This document shows positions 1 through 8,456 of a stretch of 64,000 nucleotides of DNA, in pieces. Origin of the DNA: Streptomyces sp. I05A-00742 (GTDB lineage Bacteria > Actinomycetota > Actinomycetes > Streptomycetales > Streptomycetaceae); the NCBI RefSeq assembly GCF_013055795.1, contig NZ_JABETO010000009.1:126961-190960 (forward strand), given 5' to 3'. The notes under the pieces are model-generated. The model had not been told where the DNA came from. It worked only from the letters and a program-made list of their open reading frames with translations, and did not search any database. A program made the position numbers and the translations under genes. Each line of letters starts with the position of its first letter. The first letter of the stretch is position 1.

Positions 1-810
1 GTCCCGGCCCGCGCGGACGTCGACGGGGACCATCGCGCACACGCCGGGCAGGGACGGCCACCGTCCCGCGGCGCCCGCCGCCCGCAGCGCTCCGGCCGCC
101 GCCGCGAGGAAGACGGCGTTGGCGGACGCGCGCCCGGCGGGGAGCGCGGCACGGGCGGCGTCCAGCTCCGCCGCGGTGACCCGGCTCCAGGAGACGGCCC
201 TGCGGGGATCCACCGGCCCGTGGAACGGCAGCCGCCGCGCCCGGGGCAGGACGTCGGACAGGGCGTGGAACAGCGCGCGGCCGCCGCGCGGGGACGCGGC
301 GGCCGACCGCTCCGGCCGGGGCGGGGGCACGGCCGGCGGGCCGTCGAGCAGATCGCGGACGAGGGCGAGCAGCGACCGGCCGTCGAGGAGGGCGTGGTGG
401 GCGCGGAGCAGCAGCGCGAAGCCGTCCGCCCCGGTCAGCAGGTGCAGCCGCCACGGCGGGCGTGCCGGGCCGAGGGGATGGGCGAGCAGCCGGGCGGTGT
501 GTTCCTCCGGCGTTCCCCCCGGCTCGGCGACGACGTGGTGGACGGGGTCGGCCTCCGGCCCGGCGGTCCAGCACGGCCACGCCGGGTGCGGGGCGGCGTC
601 GGGGACGAGCCGCAGCCGCTCGTACCCCTGCCAGTGCTTCCCGGCCAGGGAACGGAGCTCGTCGAGGTCGGGGGCGGGACCTTCGAAACGGGCGAGCAGC
701 CCGACCGTCATACAGACGGCTCCGCTGCTCTGGTGACGGTGGAGCCAGGCGTCGAGGGGCGGCATGAGAGTGCCGGGGTCCGGGGGACGCGTGGTGGGGG
801 AGAGGGACAT
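1..810 (-). CDS. WS/DGAT-type acyltransferase, 3' end outside window
   Basis: Translating the minus strand from the ATG at 810 gives 270 residues with no stop before the left edge. Residues 138-144 read HHALLDG, the HHxxxDG catalytic motif of wax ester synthase/diacylglycerol acyltransferases and related condensation-fold enzymes. A VPVDVR stretch near residue 263 also resembles a conserved family segment. Known members transfer an acyl group from acyl-CoA to an alcohol or diacylglycerol. GGAGG about eight bases upstream supports this start; an in-frame ATG at 765 is the alternative. A glycosyltransferase lies 128 bases upstream on the same strand, so the two may act on one lipid or glycolipid (inference). 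The C-terminal half is not visible, so another condensation-fold acyltransferase is possible. Confidence 0.75.
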   Translation of the reverse strand, partial: MSLSPTTRPPDPGTLMPPLDAWLHRHQSSGAVCMTVGLLARFEGPAPDLDELRSLAGKHWQGYERLRLVPDAAPHPAWPCWTAGPEADPVHHVVAEPGGTPEEHTARLLAHPLGPARPPWRLHLLTGADGFALLLRAHHALLDGRSLLALVRDLLDGPPAVPPPRPERSAAASPRGGRALFHALSDVLPRARRLPFHGPVDPRRAVSWSRVTAAELDAARAALPAGRASANAVFLAAAAGALRAAGAAGRWPSLPGVCAMVPVDVRAGRD

Positions 811-938
811 GGACGGCCTCCGTCCGGTGTGGGGGAACGGCGGGGCAGCGGGGCGTGCGGTGATGAAGGGATCGCGGCGGTGGGGGATCGGGGTGGTGGG
901 GGATCGCGGCGACGGGGGATCGCGGCGGCCGCGCCGCG

Positions 939-2183
939 TCACGGAGCCATCGCCGCCACCGCCCGGGCGACCGCGCCCGCCCCGTCCTCCCGGGCCAGCC
1001 GGCCCGCCAGCTCCGTCGCCCGCCCGGCGAACCGGGGCTCCTCCGTCACGCGGGTCAGCGCGTCGGCGAGCCGCCCGGCGGTCAGGTCGGACAGCGGCAG
1101 CACCCCGGGGCTGACCCCGAGGCGCACCAGGCGCGCCGCCCACCAGGGCTGGTCGGTGAGGTGCGGCACCGGCACGGCCGGCACCCCCGCCCGCAGCCCC
1201 GCCGCCGTCGTCCCGGCCCCGGCGTGGTGCACGACGGCGGCCGTCCGGGGGAGCAGCCAGCCGTGCGGCAGCGGGCCGACCGTGATCACGTCGTCGTCGG
1301 TCACGGACAGCCCCGCCCAGCCGGCCTGCACGATGCCGCGCAGCCCGGCCCGGCGCAGGGCGCGGGCCGTGATGTCGCCGATCCGCTCCGGATCACCGGG
1401 CATCATGCTGCCGAAACCGACGAACACCGGTGGCGGTCCCGCGGCCAGGAAGTCGGCGACCAGGGCCGGGGGTTGCCACGACGGGCACTCGTGCGGCCAC
1501 CAGTAACCGGCCACGCGCAGCCCCGGCCGCCAGTCCGGCGGCCGTGGGACGACCGTACGGCTGTAGCCGTGCCAGATGGGCCACTGGCTCTTCTCCCGCT
1601 CCCTGCGCAGCAGATGGACGCTCCGGCAGGTCAGGCCGAGGCGCGCGTGCAGCCGCCGGTTGGCCGCCGCGTAGAGGGCGTCGGTCACCGCGTTGACGGC
1701 CCGCGCCCGGAGCCGGTTGCCGTACCCGGGGGGCTGCCAGGGCAGGACGCAGGGCGGGAACGCCGAGGTGGGCGCGTCGGGTTGGAGGAAGACCCCCATG
1801 CTGCGCACCCGGTGGTACTGGGCCACCACCCGGCCGATGGGCGCGGCGATGGTGGACAGCAGGACGAGGTCGGCCTTGGGGTCGACGGCCGTCAGCATCC
1901 CGTCCACGAGCCGGACCGCCGCCCGTTCGGTGGCCCGGGCGAGATCCCGCAGGGCGCGCGGTGAACGGCGGCCGCCCTGGAACCTGTTGTGCGCCGCGAG
2001 CAGTTCCTCGAACGGGTCCGGCTCCAGGGGACGCGTCCGCAGTCCGCAGCAGGTGACCGCGTCGGCGAATTTCGCGTGGGTGACGATCTCCACGTCATGC
2101 CCCTCGGCGACGAGCCGGTGCCCGAGGCCGGTGTACGGGACGACGGACCCCGTCGTGCCCGCGGTGATGATGTCGATGCGCAT
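939..2183 (-). CDS. GT1-family NDP-sugar glycosyltransferase
   Basis: A 414-residue protein. It starts MRIDIITAGTTGSVVPYTGLG, the GT-B N-terminal strand with the Gly-rich loop seen in bacterial antibiotic and sterol-type glycosyltransferases. The C-terminal half has VFVGFGSMMPGDP, then VGPLPHGWLLPR and VVHHAGAGTTAAGLRAGVP, which is the nucleotide-sugar binding signature of this family (HHAGAGTT). The enzyme should move a sugar from an NDP-sugar to a small acceptor in the cytoplasm. The acceptor cannot be read from sequence. A longer in-frame start at 2276 exists, but the ATG at 2183 begins exactly at the fold's first strand. It precedes the acyltransferase at 1-810 on the same strand, suggesting a two-gene glycolipid-type unit. 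No deoxysugar genes are nearby. Confidence 0.88.
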   Translation of the reverse strand: MRIDIITAGTTGSVVPYTGLGHRLVAEGHDVEIVTHAKFADAVTCCGLRTRPLEPDPFEELLAAHNRFQGGRRSPRALRDLARATERAAVRLVDGMLTAVDPKADLVLLSTIAAPIGRVVAQYHRVRSMGVFLQPDAPTSAFPPCVLPWQPPGYGNRLRARAVNAVTDALYAAANRRLHARLGLTCRSVHLLRREREKSQWPIWHGYSRTVVPRPPDWRPGLRVAGYWWPHECPSWQPPALVADFLAAGPPPVFVGFGSMMPGDPERIGDITARALRRAGLRGIVQAGWAGLSVTDDDVITVGPLPHGWLLPRTAAVVHHAGAGTTAAGLRAGVPAVPVPHLTDQPWWAARLVRLGVSPGVLPLSDLTAGRLADALTRVTEEPRFAGRATELAGRLAREDGAGAVARAVAAMAP

Positions 2184-2322
2184 TGTTCCGGCCTTCCCTG
2201 CTCCCCGGCCCTCCCGCCCGCCGGGACCGCCCGGCGTGTCGCGAGTCGTGTGCCGGTCGGAACAACGACGGGGCACCCGGCCGGATACGGCACGGGTGCC
2301 AACCTGGGCGCAAGTGTGCGGT

Positions 2323-3094
2323 TTACCGCTCGGCCGCCCCCGCGGGAACCGGCAGCGGCCTGCCGGGGCAGGTCATGTCCCGTGCGGGGATCCGGCCGTC
2401 GAGGAGGTAGCGGTCCACTACGCCGTCCACGCAGGCGTTGTCGTTCCGGTACTGGACGTGATCGCCGTCGGCCACCGTCACCAGGCGCGAGCCGCGCAGG
2501 GCCCGGTGCACCCGCTCGGCCACCCCCCGGGTAAGTGGTGGGCTCGTGCGCCGAGTTGAGCATGAGCACGGGCGGCAGCCCGGCGCCCGTCACCTTCACC
2601 TGCGGGGCCGGGGGTGCCGGCCACTGGGCGCCACACGGCGGCGAAGGCGAGGGCCCGGGCCCCGACGAGCGGGTACCGTGCCGTCTCCCGGGCGGAGTGC
2701 CGTATCCAGGACCGCGGGTCGCGGCCGCTGCTTTCGGCGATTTCCGGGTGAACTCATCAGGCGGTATCAGCCCTTTGCCTCCGGGACAGCCCGCCGCCGT
2801 CATCAGCACGCCGTGGTCGCCGGAGCCGGTCGCCCGGTGCCGGGAGACGGCGATCGAGAGGTCGGGACCGGCGTCCGGGTGGTGCCGGTCGCGGGGGACG
2901 GCCATCCGCGCGCGGTCCAGTGACGGCGCGTCGGCGCACGGCTGCCGGGCCGGTCGCCGCCGGGTGCAGCGGGCGGGCACGGCGGTTCCGCCGGCGTGTG
3001 CTCCGGGCGGTGGCAGGGCGGTCGCGGCGACCGCCGCCATCGCCGTGCCGGTCAGGGCGGCCGTCGGACGCCGTGATGTGCCGGACGTGAGCAT
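2323..3094 (-). pseudogene. Decayed secreted tripeptidyl aminopeptidase (S33 alpha/beta hydrolase)
   Basis: Pieces of one secreted peptidase of the SlpD/SlpE type appear in order but in different frames. From an ATG at 3094 with GGAGG upstream come a signal peptide ending near AHAGG and a segment with ISVSRHRAT-like and GVLMTAAGCPGGKGL sequence, matching the family's N-terminus. The serine-nucleophile region is missing. A further segment (SWIRHSARETARYPLVGARAL) lies in another frame, followed by PPVLMLNSAHEPTT. Then a one-base shift in a run of six G moves the reading to RVHRALRGSRLVTV and DNACVDGVVDRYL, the TAP-like C-terminal domain, ending at 2323. An internal deletion plus at least two frameshifts leave no working enzyme. 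Confidence 0.75.
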
Positions 3095-3267
3095 CGAACC
3101 TCCGGGTGGAGTGCGGGGACGGAACGATCCTCCGCTCGGGAACGGCCGGCTTCGACGGTGCGGGGTTCCGCTCCCGGGGTGGTGCTGCGGCGCCCTCCCC
3201 GGTGACCGGCCGAAACGTATCGCCGGGGCACACCCCCCGCGCCGGACGTTCGAGCTGTCATGTTTGT

Positions 3268-3277
3268 ATGACGTCAT
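3268..3277. promoter_or_regulatory. Perfect ATGACGTCAT palindrome overlapping ligase start
   Basis: ATGACGTCAT is a ten-base perfect palindrome. Its last two bases belong to the ATG chosen for the acyl-CoA ligase, and no Shine-Dalgarno sequence precedes that ATG. A protein bound here could block initiation or a leaderless transcript; this is inference from position only. Confidence 0.3.
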
Positions 3278-4838
3278 GCATGAGAATCAGGTTTTACCGC
3301 GGGCCGGGCGCACCTACATCGACCAGATCCTGGAGGTCTGGGAGCAGGACGGTGACACCGAGGCGCTGGTGCAGGGGGACCTGCGGATCAGCCGCTCGGA
3401 GGCGCGCGACATGTTGTTCCGCCTCGGCAACGCCCTGCTCGCCAAGGGCCTGCGGCCCGGCGATCCGGTGGGTCTCTTCCTGGCCAACCGCCCCGCCGCG
3501 GTCCTCGCCCAGCTCGCCGTGCACCTCGTCGGCTGCCGCGTCGTCTTCCTGCCCCCGGAGCCGGGGATGGGCGAACTCGCCGCGCTGGCGGACCAGGCCG
3601 AGGTGAAGGCCGTCGTCTTCGATCCGGTGTTCGCGGAGCAGGCCACCGCGCTGCCGGGGCTCATGGAGAGCACACCGCTGCTCCTGGGCCTGGGCCCGGT
3701 CGACGGCGCCGACGACCTCCTCGCGGCCGCGGACGCCGAGCCCGCGCACCGCCCGCCGGCCGGACCGCCCCTGGCGGCGGACGACGTCATCACCGTTCTC
3801 TACACCGGCGGCACCCTGGGCCGGCCCAAGCTCGCCGCGCACGGCCGCGGGCCCTACGACCGGCTGATACCGGCGGAGGGCGTGACCACGCCGTGGCCGA
3901 TGGGCCCCCGCATCATGGTGGCCACCCTCATCACCCACGCCAGCGGTCACCTGACCTCCGTACAGGGACTCGTCTGGGGCTCGACCGTCGTGCTGCTGCC
4001 CGAGTTCGAGGCCCGGGAGGCGCTGACGGTGCTGCGCGAGGAGCGGATCAGCGCCGTCTTCTTCGTGCCGCCCATGCTGTACGAGGTCCTGGACCTGCCC
4101 GACTGCCGGCCCGGGGAGTACCCCCACCTCCAGGCCATCTATGTCGGCGGCGCGGCGTCGGCGCCCGGACGGCTGCGCCGGGCCGCCGAGGTGTTCGGGC
4201 CCGTCATCGGCGAGTTGTACGGCCAGTCCGAGGCCCTGGGCGTCAGCAGCATGACCGCCGACGACCTCCACGAGGACCACCCCGAGCGGTGGGCCAGCTG
4301 CGGCCGGCTCATCTCCGGGCTGGAGCTCCAGGCCCGGGACGAGGACGGGCGCGTGCTCCCCGACGGGGAGACCGGCGAGCTGTTCGTCCGCGGCGACACC
4401 GTCATGCTCCGCTACTACCGCGACCCCGAGCGCACCGCCGCCGCGCTGGACGACGGCTGGCTCCGCACCGGGGACGTGGGGTACCGCGACGCGGACGGCT
4501 TCGTCTACCTCGTGGACCGGGCGAAGGACATCATCGTCACCGGGCGCACCAGCGACAACGTCTACTCCAGGGTCCTGGAGGACTTCGTGACCACGCTCGA
4601 CGGGGTCCGCAACGCCGCGGCGGTGGCGGTCCCCGACGACCGTTACGGGGAGGCCGTCCAGCTGTTCCTCGCCACGGACAAGGACGAGGACGTGGACCCG
4701 GAGGCCGTGCGGACCGCGGTGGTCGCCGAGTTGGGCGAGCTCTACTCGCCGCGCGAGATCGTTCAGTTGCGGTCCCTTCCGGTCACCCGCATAGGAAAGG
4801 TGGACAAGAAGGCCCTGCGGGCGACCGTCGTCGGCTGA
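3276..4838 (+). CDS. Acyl-CoA/AMP ligase (ANL superfamily)
   Basis: A 520-residue adenylate-forming enzyme. It has LYTGGTLGRPKLAAH near residue 175 (P-loop A3, with YTGG in place of the usual YTSG), ELYGQSEALG (A5), WLRTGDVGYRDADGF (A7) and a C-terminal GKVDKKAL carrying the catalytic lysine (A10). It should activate a carboxylic acid, probably a fatty or aryl acid, as an acyl-AMP and then form a thioester. The A8 hinge reads TGRTSDNVYSRVLED rather than the common GGxNVYPxEVE, so domain alternation may be atypical. The start was set by family alignment; upstream in-frame sequence is antisense to the decayed peptidase and looks non-coding. No ribosome site is visible, suggesting leaderless expression. 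Confidence 0.85.
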   Translation: MHENQVLPRAGRTYIDQILEVWEQDGDTEALVQGDLRISRSEARDMLFRLGNALLAKGLRPGDPVGLFLANRPAAVLAQLAVHLVGCRVVFLPPEPGMGELAALADQAEVKAVVFDPVFAEQATALPGLMESTPLLLGLGPVDGADDLLAAADAEPAHRPPAGPPLAADDVITVLYTGGTLGRPKLAAHGRGPYDRLIPAEGVTTPWPMGPRIMVATLITHASGHLTSVQGLVWGSTVVLLPEFEAREALTVLREERISAVFFVPPMLYEVLDLPDCRPGEYPHLQAIYVGGAASAPGRLRRAAEVFGPVIGELYGQSEALGVSSMTADDLHEDHPERWASCGRLISGLELQARDEDGRVLPDGETGELFVRGDTVMLRYYRDPERTAAALDDGWLRTGDVGYRDADGFVYLVDRAKDIIVTGRTSDNVYSRVLEDFVTTLDGVRNAAAVAVPDDRYGEAVQLFLATDKDEDVDPEAVRTAVVAELGELYSPREIVQLRSLPVTRIGKVDKKALRATVVG

Positions 4839-4862
4839 CCTGCGCCGGTACGTGACGTCCCG

Positions 4863-5459
4863 TCACCGGCCGAGGCGCCATCGGCCTCCTGCCGGCTGAC
4901 CGGCCAGCACCCCGTCGAGCACGCGTGACAGCGCCCACGAGAAATCGGAGCGCGAGCCGTCGCCGTGCCGGCGGGGTGTGCCGGTGCGGCCTACGGGATG
5001 GGCGTTGAGCAGGTGGCCGAGCAGCAGGTTCCAGAGCACGCGGTGGGCGCGTGCGGCGTCGTCCGGGTCCAGCCCGGCCTCGGCCAGCGCGCCGAGCGCG
5101 CCGTCGGCGAACGCGGCGGCGGTGCCCACCGCGTGCTCGCCGTCCGCGATGACGCGGGCCGCCCACAGATGCCGGGCCAGATGGTCGTGGGCCGCCAGCC
5201 AGTGGTCCCGGAGGCGTTCCCGGGGGTCACCCCGGTCCGCGCAGAGCGGCAGCCGCAGGGCCACGTCCCCGGCCAGCAGGGACAGGAGTTGGCCGCGGTC
5301 CGTGATGTGCCGGTACAGGGACGCCTGCCCGGTGCCGAGCCGCCGGGCCACCCGACGCACCGTCAGGGAGCCGAGCCCCTCCTCGTCGGCGATGCGGCGC
5401 GCCTCGGCGACGATCAGGGCCCGGGAGAGCGGACGTGGGCAGGGGCCTGGTGGTGTCAC
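4863..5459 (-). CDS. TetR/AcrR-family transcriptional regulator
   Basis: A 198-residue regulator. Residues about 12-58 form a TetR helix-turn-helix: ALIVAEARRIADEEGLGSLTVRRVARRLG followed by GQASLYRHI. The C-terminal ligand domain is helical and not assignable to a ligand. It is convergent with the acyl-CoA ligase (24 bases between stops). It starts with GTG at 5459, only about seven bases after a TAGGGT -10-like hexamer on the minus strand (5467-5472), so the message may be leaderless. Its target is unknown; the neighbouring ligase or the amidohydrolase operon are candidates. Confidence 0.85.
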   Translation of the reverse strand: MTPPGPCPRPLSRALIVAEARRIADEEGLGSLTVRRVARRLGTGQASLYRHITDRGQLLSLLAGDVALRLPLCADRGDPRERLRDHWLAAHDHLARHLWAARVIADGEHAVGTAAAFADGALGALAEAGLDPDDAARAHRVLWNLLLGHLLNAHPVGRTGTPRRHGDGSRSDFSWALSRVLDGVLAGQPAGGRWRLGR

Positions 5460-5701
5460 GCCGTCACCCTACACAGCGGAGCGTAGCGGGCCCCGGGCGT
5501 CCGGAGTGGTCGCCGGGGCGAAACGAGAGCCGGCGAGACGGTCACTCCCCGGACGGCGGCCGGGGCCTGCCCCGTCCCGTTCCGGACCGTCGCCGCCGTG
5601 GCCGTGGCCGTCCTCGGCGCGCTGCCGATGCCGGCCGACGGGCGGGCGCGTCCCGGGGACGGGCCGGCCGCCCCCGGGGCGGCGGGAGCGGCCGGCCGGA
5701 C

Positions 5702-6850
5702 TCACGCCGCCGCCGGACCGCCCGTCCGACCCAGCCCGTAGACCCGCCGCGCGTTGCCCGCGCCCACCAGCTCCGCCACCCGCCCGGCGTCCCCCGCCGA
5801 CCAGGCGCCGTCGCTCACCCACCCGGCCAGCAGCCGGTCCAGGCCGCGCCGGAAGAGGGCGGCGCCGACCAGGTACAGCTCCGGGAGCCCGTAGGCGTCG
5901 GTGGAGAACATCAGCTTGCCGAACGGGGCGAGTTCCAGGGCCTCCGCCAGGACGGCCTCCGCGCGGGCCCCGCTGTAGGACAGGGCCAGCCCGATGTCGG
6001 CGTACACGTGCGGGAAGGCGTGGGCCAGGTAGGCGGCGCTCCGGTGGTACGGGTAGCAGTGCAGCAGCACCAGGACCGAACCCGTGGGGCGCACCGCGCG
6101 GGCGAAGTCGGTGAGCAGCGCCGGGTCGCAGCGGTGCAGGCGCAGGTCGGGGTCGCCGAAGCCGGTGTGCAGCTGGATCGGCAGGCCCGTCTCGGCCGCC
6201 GACCAGAGCAGATGACGCAGCAGGACCGGGTCGGTGAGCCGGCCGCCCGGGGTGCGGCAGGCGAGCCACCGGTCGGCCGCCGCCCGCACCTCCGTCTGGC
6301 CGGGCGGGTTGGGCGCGAAGTCGAGCCCGTAGCGGTACGCCGCGACGGACTTGAAGGCGACGGCCCGCCCGGCGGCCGCCTCGACCGCGTCGGCCAGGCC
6401 GCCGAGAAACTGGGCCCGGCTGCCGGCCGCGTCGGCGGTCCGTTCGGCGAGCCGCTCCAGCCGGACGACCTCGTGCCAGGCGGCACCGCCCATGCGGGCC
6501 AGTTCCTGAGGGGACGTCAGGTCGCCCGGGATGCCCGTGTCCACCACGTAGTCGGTGATCCCGGTGGCGCCGAGCAGCCGCCGGGTGGCTTCGGCCGGTC
6601 CCAGATCGCGGCGGCGGGCCAGGTACTCGGCGGGCGGGCAGTGCGGGTCGAGGCCCAGCAGCGGCGGGCACCAGCGCCGGACCGCGTAGCCGAGCTGGCT
6701 GTCGAAGAACGTCGTGCCGGGCGCGGCGGGCGCGTCCGACTCGGTGAGGAAGGAGACGAACGCGTCAGGGCCGAGGTCGGAACGGGCCACGCCGTGGCAG
6801 TGGTGGTCCACCAGGGCGGGCGACGGCGCGGCGGTGTTGGGTGCGGTCAT
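5702..6850 (-). CDS. Amidohydrolase family protein (FluG N-terminal-like)
   Basis: A 382-residue TIM-barrel amidohydrolase. Metal-binding signatures are visible: DHHCHG near residue 16, IQLHTGFGD around 225, LHCYPYH around 262, ADIGL and a C-terminal FSTDAYG that supplies the last aspartate. Such enzymes hydrolyse amides or decarboxylate; the substrate is not readable. The ATG at 6850 follows the upstream glutamine synthetase-like stop by one base, so the two are translationally coupled. Fungal FluG joins the same two domains, amidohydrolase then glutamine synthetase-like, in one chain, which suggests that these two proteins act together, perhaps making and breaking a gamma-glutamyl bond. Confidence 0.85.
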   Translation of the reverse strand: MTAPNTAAPSPALVDHHCHGVARSDLGPDAFVSFLTESDAPAAPGTTFFDSQLGYAVRRWCPPLLGLDPHCPPAEYLARRRDLGPAEATRRLLGATGITDYVVDTGIPGDLTSPQELARMGGAAWHEVVRLERLAERTADAAGSRAQFLGGLADAVEAAAGRAVAFKSVAAYRYGLDFAPNPPGQTEVRAAADRWLACRTPGGRLTDPVLLRHLLWSAAETGLPIQLHTGFGDPDLRLHRCDPALLTDFARAVRPTGSVLVLLHCYPYHRSAAYLAHAFPHVYADIGLALSYSGARAEAVLAEALELAPFGKLMFSTDAYGLPELYLVGAALFRRGLDRLLAGWVSDGAWSAGDAGRVAELVGAGNARRVYGLGRTGGPAAA

Positions 6851-6851
6851 G

Positions 6852-8213
6852 TCAGTACCGCCGCCTCGTCGCGTCGGCGACGTCCTGCGGGGCCGCCCCC
6901 TCGTACCGCCGGACCTCGCCGCGCCGGACGGCGGCGACGGCCTCGAAGAGCGGGTCGCCGAGCGCCTCGCGGAGCAGCTCCGAGCGGGTGAAGCGGTCCA
7001 GCGCCGCGCCCGGCGACTCGGGCAGGCGCTCCTGGCCGCCGCCGTCGGCGGGGTCGCCCGTCACCGGCGGCGGGAGGGTGAGCCCGGCCTCGATCCCGGC
7101 GAGCCCGGCGGCGATCACGGCACCGGTCACCAGATAGGGGTTGGCGGCGCCGTCGAAGCATTTCACCTCGGCATTGGCCTGGTCCTCGGCGTCCGGCGGA
7201 CCCGGAACGAAGCGGATGGCGGCCTCCCGGTTCTCCGGCCCCCAGCAGGCGAAGACCCCGGCCCAGTGCGAGGGCCGCAGCCGCAGGTGGCTCGCGGGGG
7301 AGGGGGCGCCCAGGGCGAGCAGTGCCGGCAACTCCCGGAGCACACCGGCGAGGAACGCCGCGCACTCGCTCGTCATCCCGCAGGGACCGTCCCCGTCCCG
7401 GCACAGGTTCCGGTCCTCGCGCAGGAGACTGAGGTGAAGGTGTGCGCCGTTGCCGACGGCACCGGCGTCCACGACGGGCCCGAACAGGGCGTCGAGGCCG
7501 TGCCCGAGCGAGACCGCGCGGATGGTCTCGCGGACGAGTACGGCGAGGTCGGCCGCACCGACCGGATCGGCGGCGGCGACCGACACCTCGAACTGCCCCG
7601 GGGAGTACTCGGGATGGATCTGCAGCACCTCGACGCGCTGGGCGGTGAGCGCGTCCAGCACGTCGCGGAGGTAGTCGGACAGCTCGACCACCCGGGTCAT
7701 GCCGTAGGCCGGTCCCGAGCACGCGTACCGGGGCTCGCCCCGCTCGGGTCCGTCCCGGGTGACGACGACCCACTCGGTCTCGAATCCCATGCGCAGCCGC
7801 AGCCCGCGTTCGGCCGCCCGGGCGGTCATACGGCGGGCGAACTGCCGCTGGCAGGCGGCGTACGGGCGGCCGTCCTGCTCGAACCGGTCGACGGGTGCCC
7901 AGGCCCAGCCGCGCTGTCCGGCCAGGACGGTCAGCCGGTCGAGGTCCGGGAAGAGGCGCAGATCGCCGTCCGGGCCGCCGATATGACGGCTCGTCACGGC
8001 GAAGTCGTCGGTGAGATAGACGTCGAAGACGGGCGACATCCCGACACCCCACCGCGCGGCGTGCGCGAGCCGGGCGGTGGGGACGGCCTTGACGCGGGTG
8101 ATGCCGGCGTTGTCCACCCAGGTGAGGGCGACGGCCCGGACGCCCAGCGCGGTGAGCTGCGCGGCCTCCTGGCGTGCGGCCGACTCCGCGCGTTCCCGTT
8201 CCGGCCTGTGCAT
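6852..8213 (-). CDS. Glutamine synthetase-like gamma-glutamyl ligase
   Basis: A 453-residue GS-fold protein. It has WVDNAGITRVKAVP at the N-terminus, GFETEW and EYSPGQFEVS (metal and substrate glutamates), NGAHLHLSLL (ATP/metal histidines) and RLRPSHWAG followed by NREAAIRFVPG (phosphate-binding arginines). This places it with GlnA3/GlnA4-type gamma-glutamylpolyamine or ethanolamine ligases rather than housekeeping GlnA. It should join glutamate to an amine using ATP. The ATG at 8213 follows a strong GGAGGAG site; longer in-frame starts lack one. It is divergent from a TetR gene and is the first gene of the operon with the amidohydrolase. Confidence 0.87.
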   Translation of the reverse strand: MHRPERERAESAARQEAAQLTALGVRAVALTWVDNAGITRVKAVPTARLAHAARWGVGMSPVFDVYLTDDFAVTSRHIGGPDGDLRLFPDLDRLTVLAGQRGWAWAPVDRFEQDGRPYAACQRQFARRMTARAAERGLRLRMGFETEWVVVTRDGPERGEPRYACSGPAYGMTRVVELSDYLRDVLDALTAQRVEVLQIHPEYSPGQFEVSVAAADPVGAADLAVLVRETIRAVSLGHGLDALFGPVVDAGAVGNGAHLHLSLLREDRNLCRDGDGPCGMTSECAAFLAGVLRELPALLALGAPSPASHLRLRPSHWAGVFACWGPENREAAIRFVPGPPDAEDQANAEVKCFDGAANPYLVTGAVIAAGLAGIEAGLTLPPPVTGDPADGGGQERLPESPGAALDRFTRSELLREALGDPLFEAVAAVRRGEVRRYEGAAPQDVADATRRRY

Positions 8214-8445
8214 GCTGTGCTCCTCCGCCGGGGGTGTGGGGCGGCGGTGTGCTCCGGACGGCCCGTCCGCCCCGTCGCCCCTGGATTCTCGGCCGGATTC
8301 TTCCGCATCACACCGCGGCGCGGGGCCATTCGGGCGAAGCGGGCAGGGTGGCGGAGCCCGGCCGTCCGGGGTCGGTCGGCATCGGTCCGTACCGGTCGAC
8401 ACCGGTCGGCGCGGCCCGCCTCCGGAGCAACTAGCGCGCCCGTGC

Positions 8446-8451
8446 TATAAA
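8446..8451 (+). promoter_or_regulatory. -10 box TATAAA for leaderless tetR gene
   Basis: TATAAA ends five bases before the ATG at 8457 and no ribosome-binding site fits between them, so the transcript probably starts at or beside the start codon. No convincing -35 box was found. The 243-base divergent region also holds two ACCGGTC copies near 8387-8408 that could be operator half-sites. Confidence 0.45.
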
Positions 8452-8456
8452 GCCGC

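Noticed and set aside
1693..2559. Plus-strand open frames over the glycosyltransferase
   Set aside because: Arg/Pro-rich shadows opposite a gene with a clear HHAGAGTT signature.
5560..5700. Possible secreted small protein (VAAVAVAVLGALPMPADG)
   Set aside because: It looks like a signal peptide in one frame, but there is no start with a ribosome site and no continuing protein; it may be a remnant or chance.
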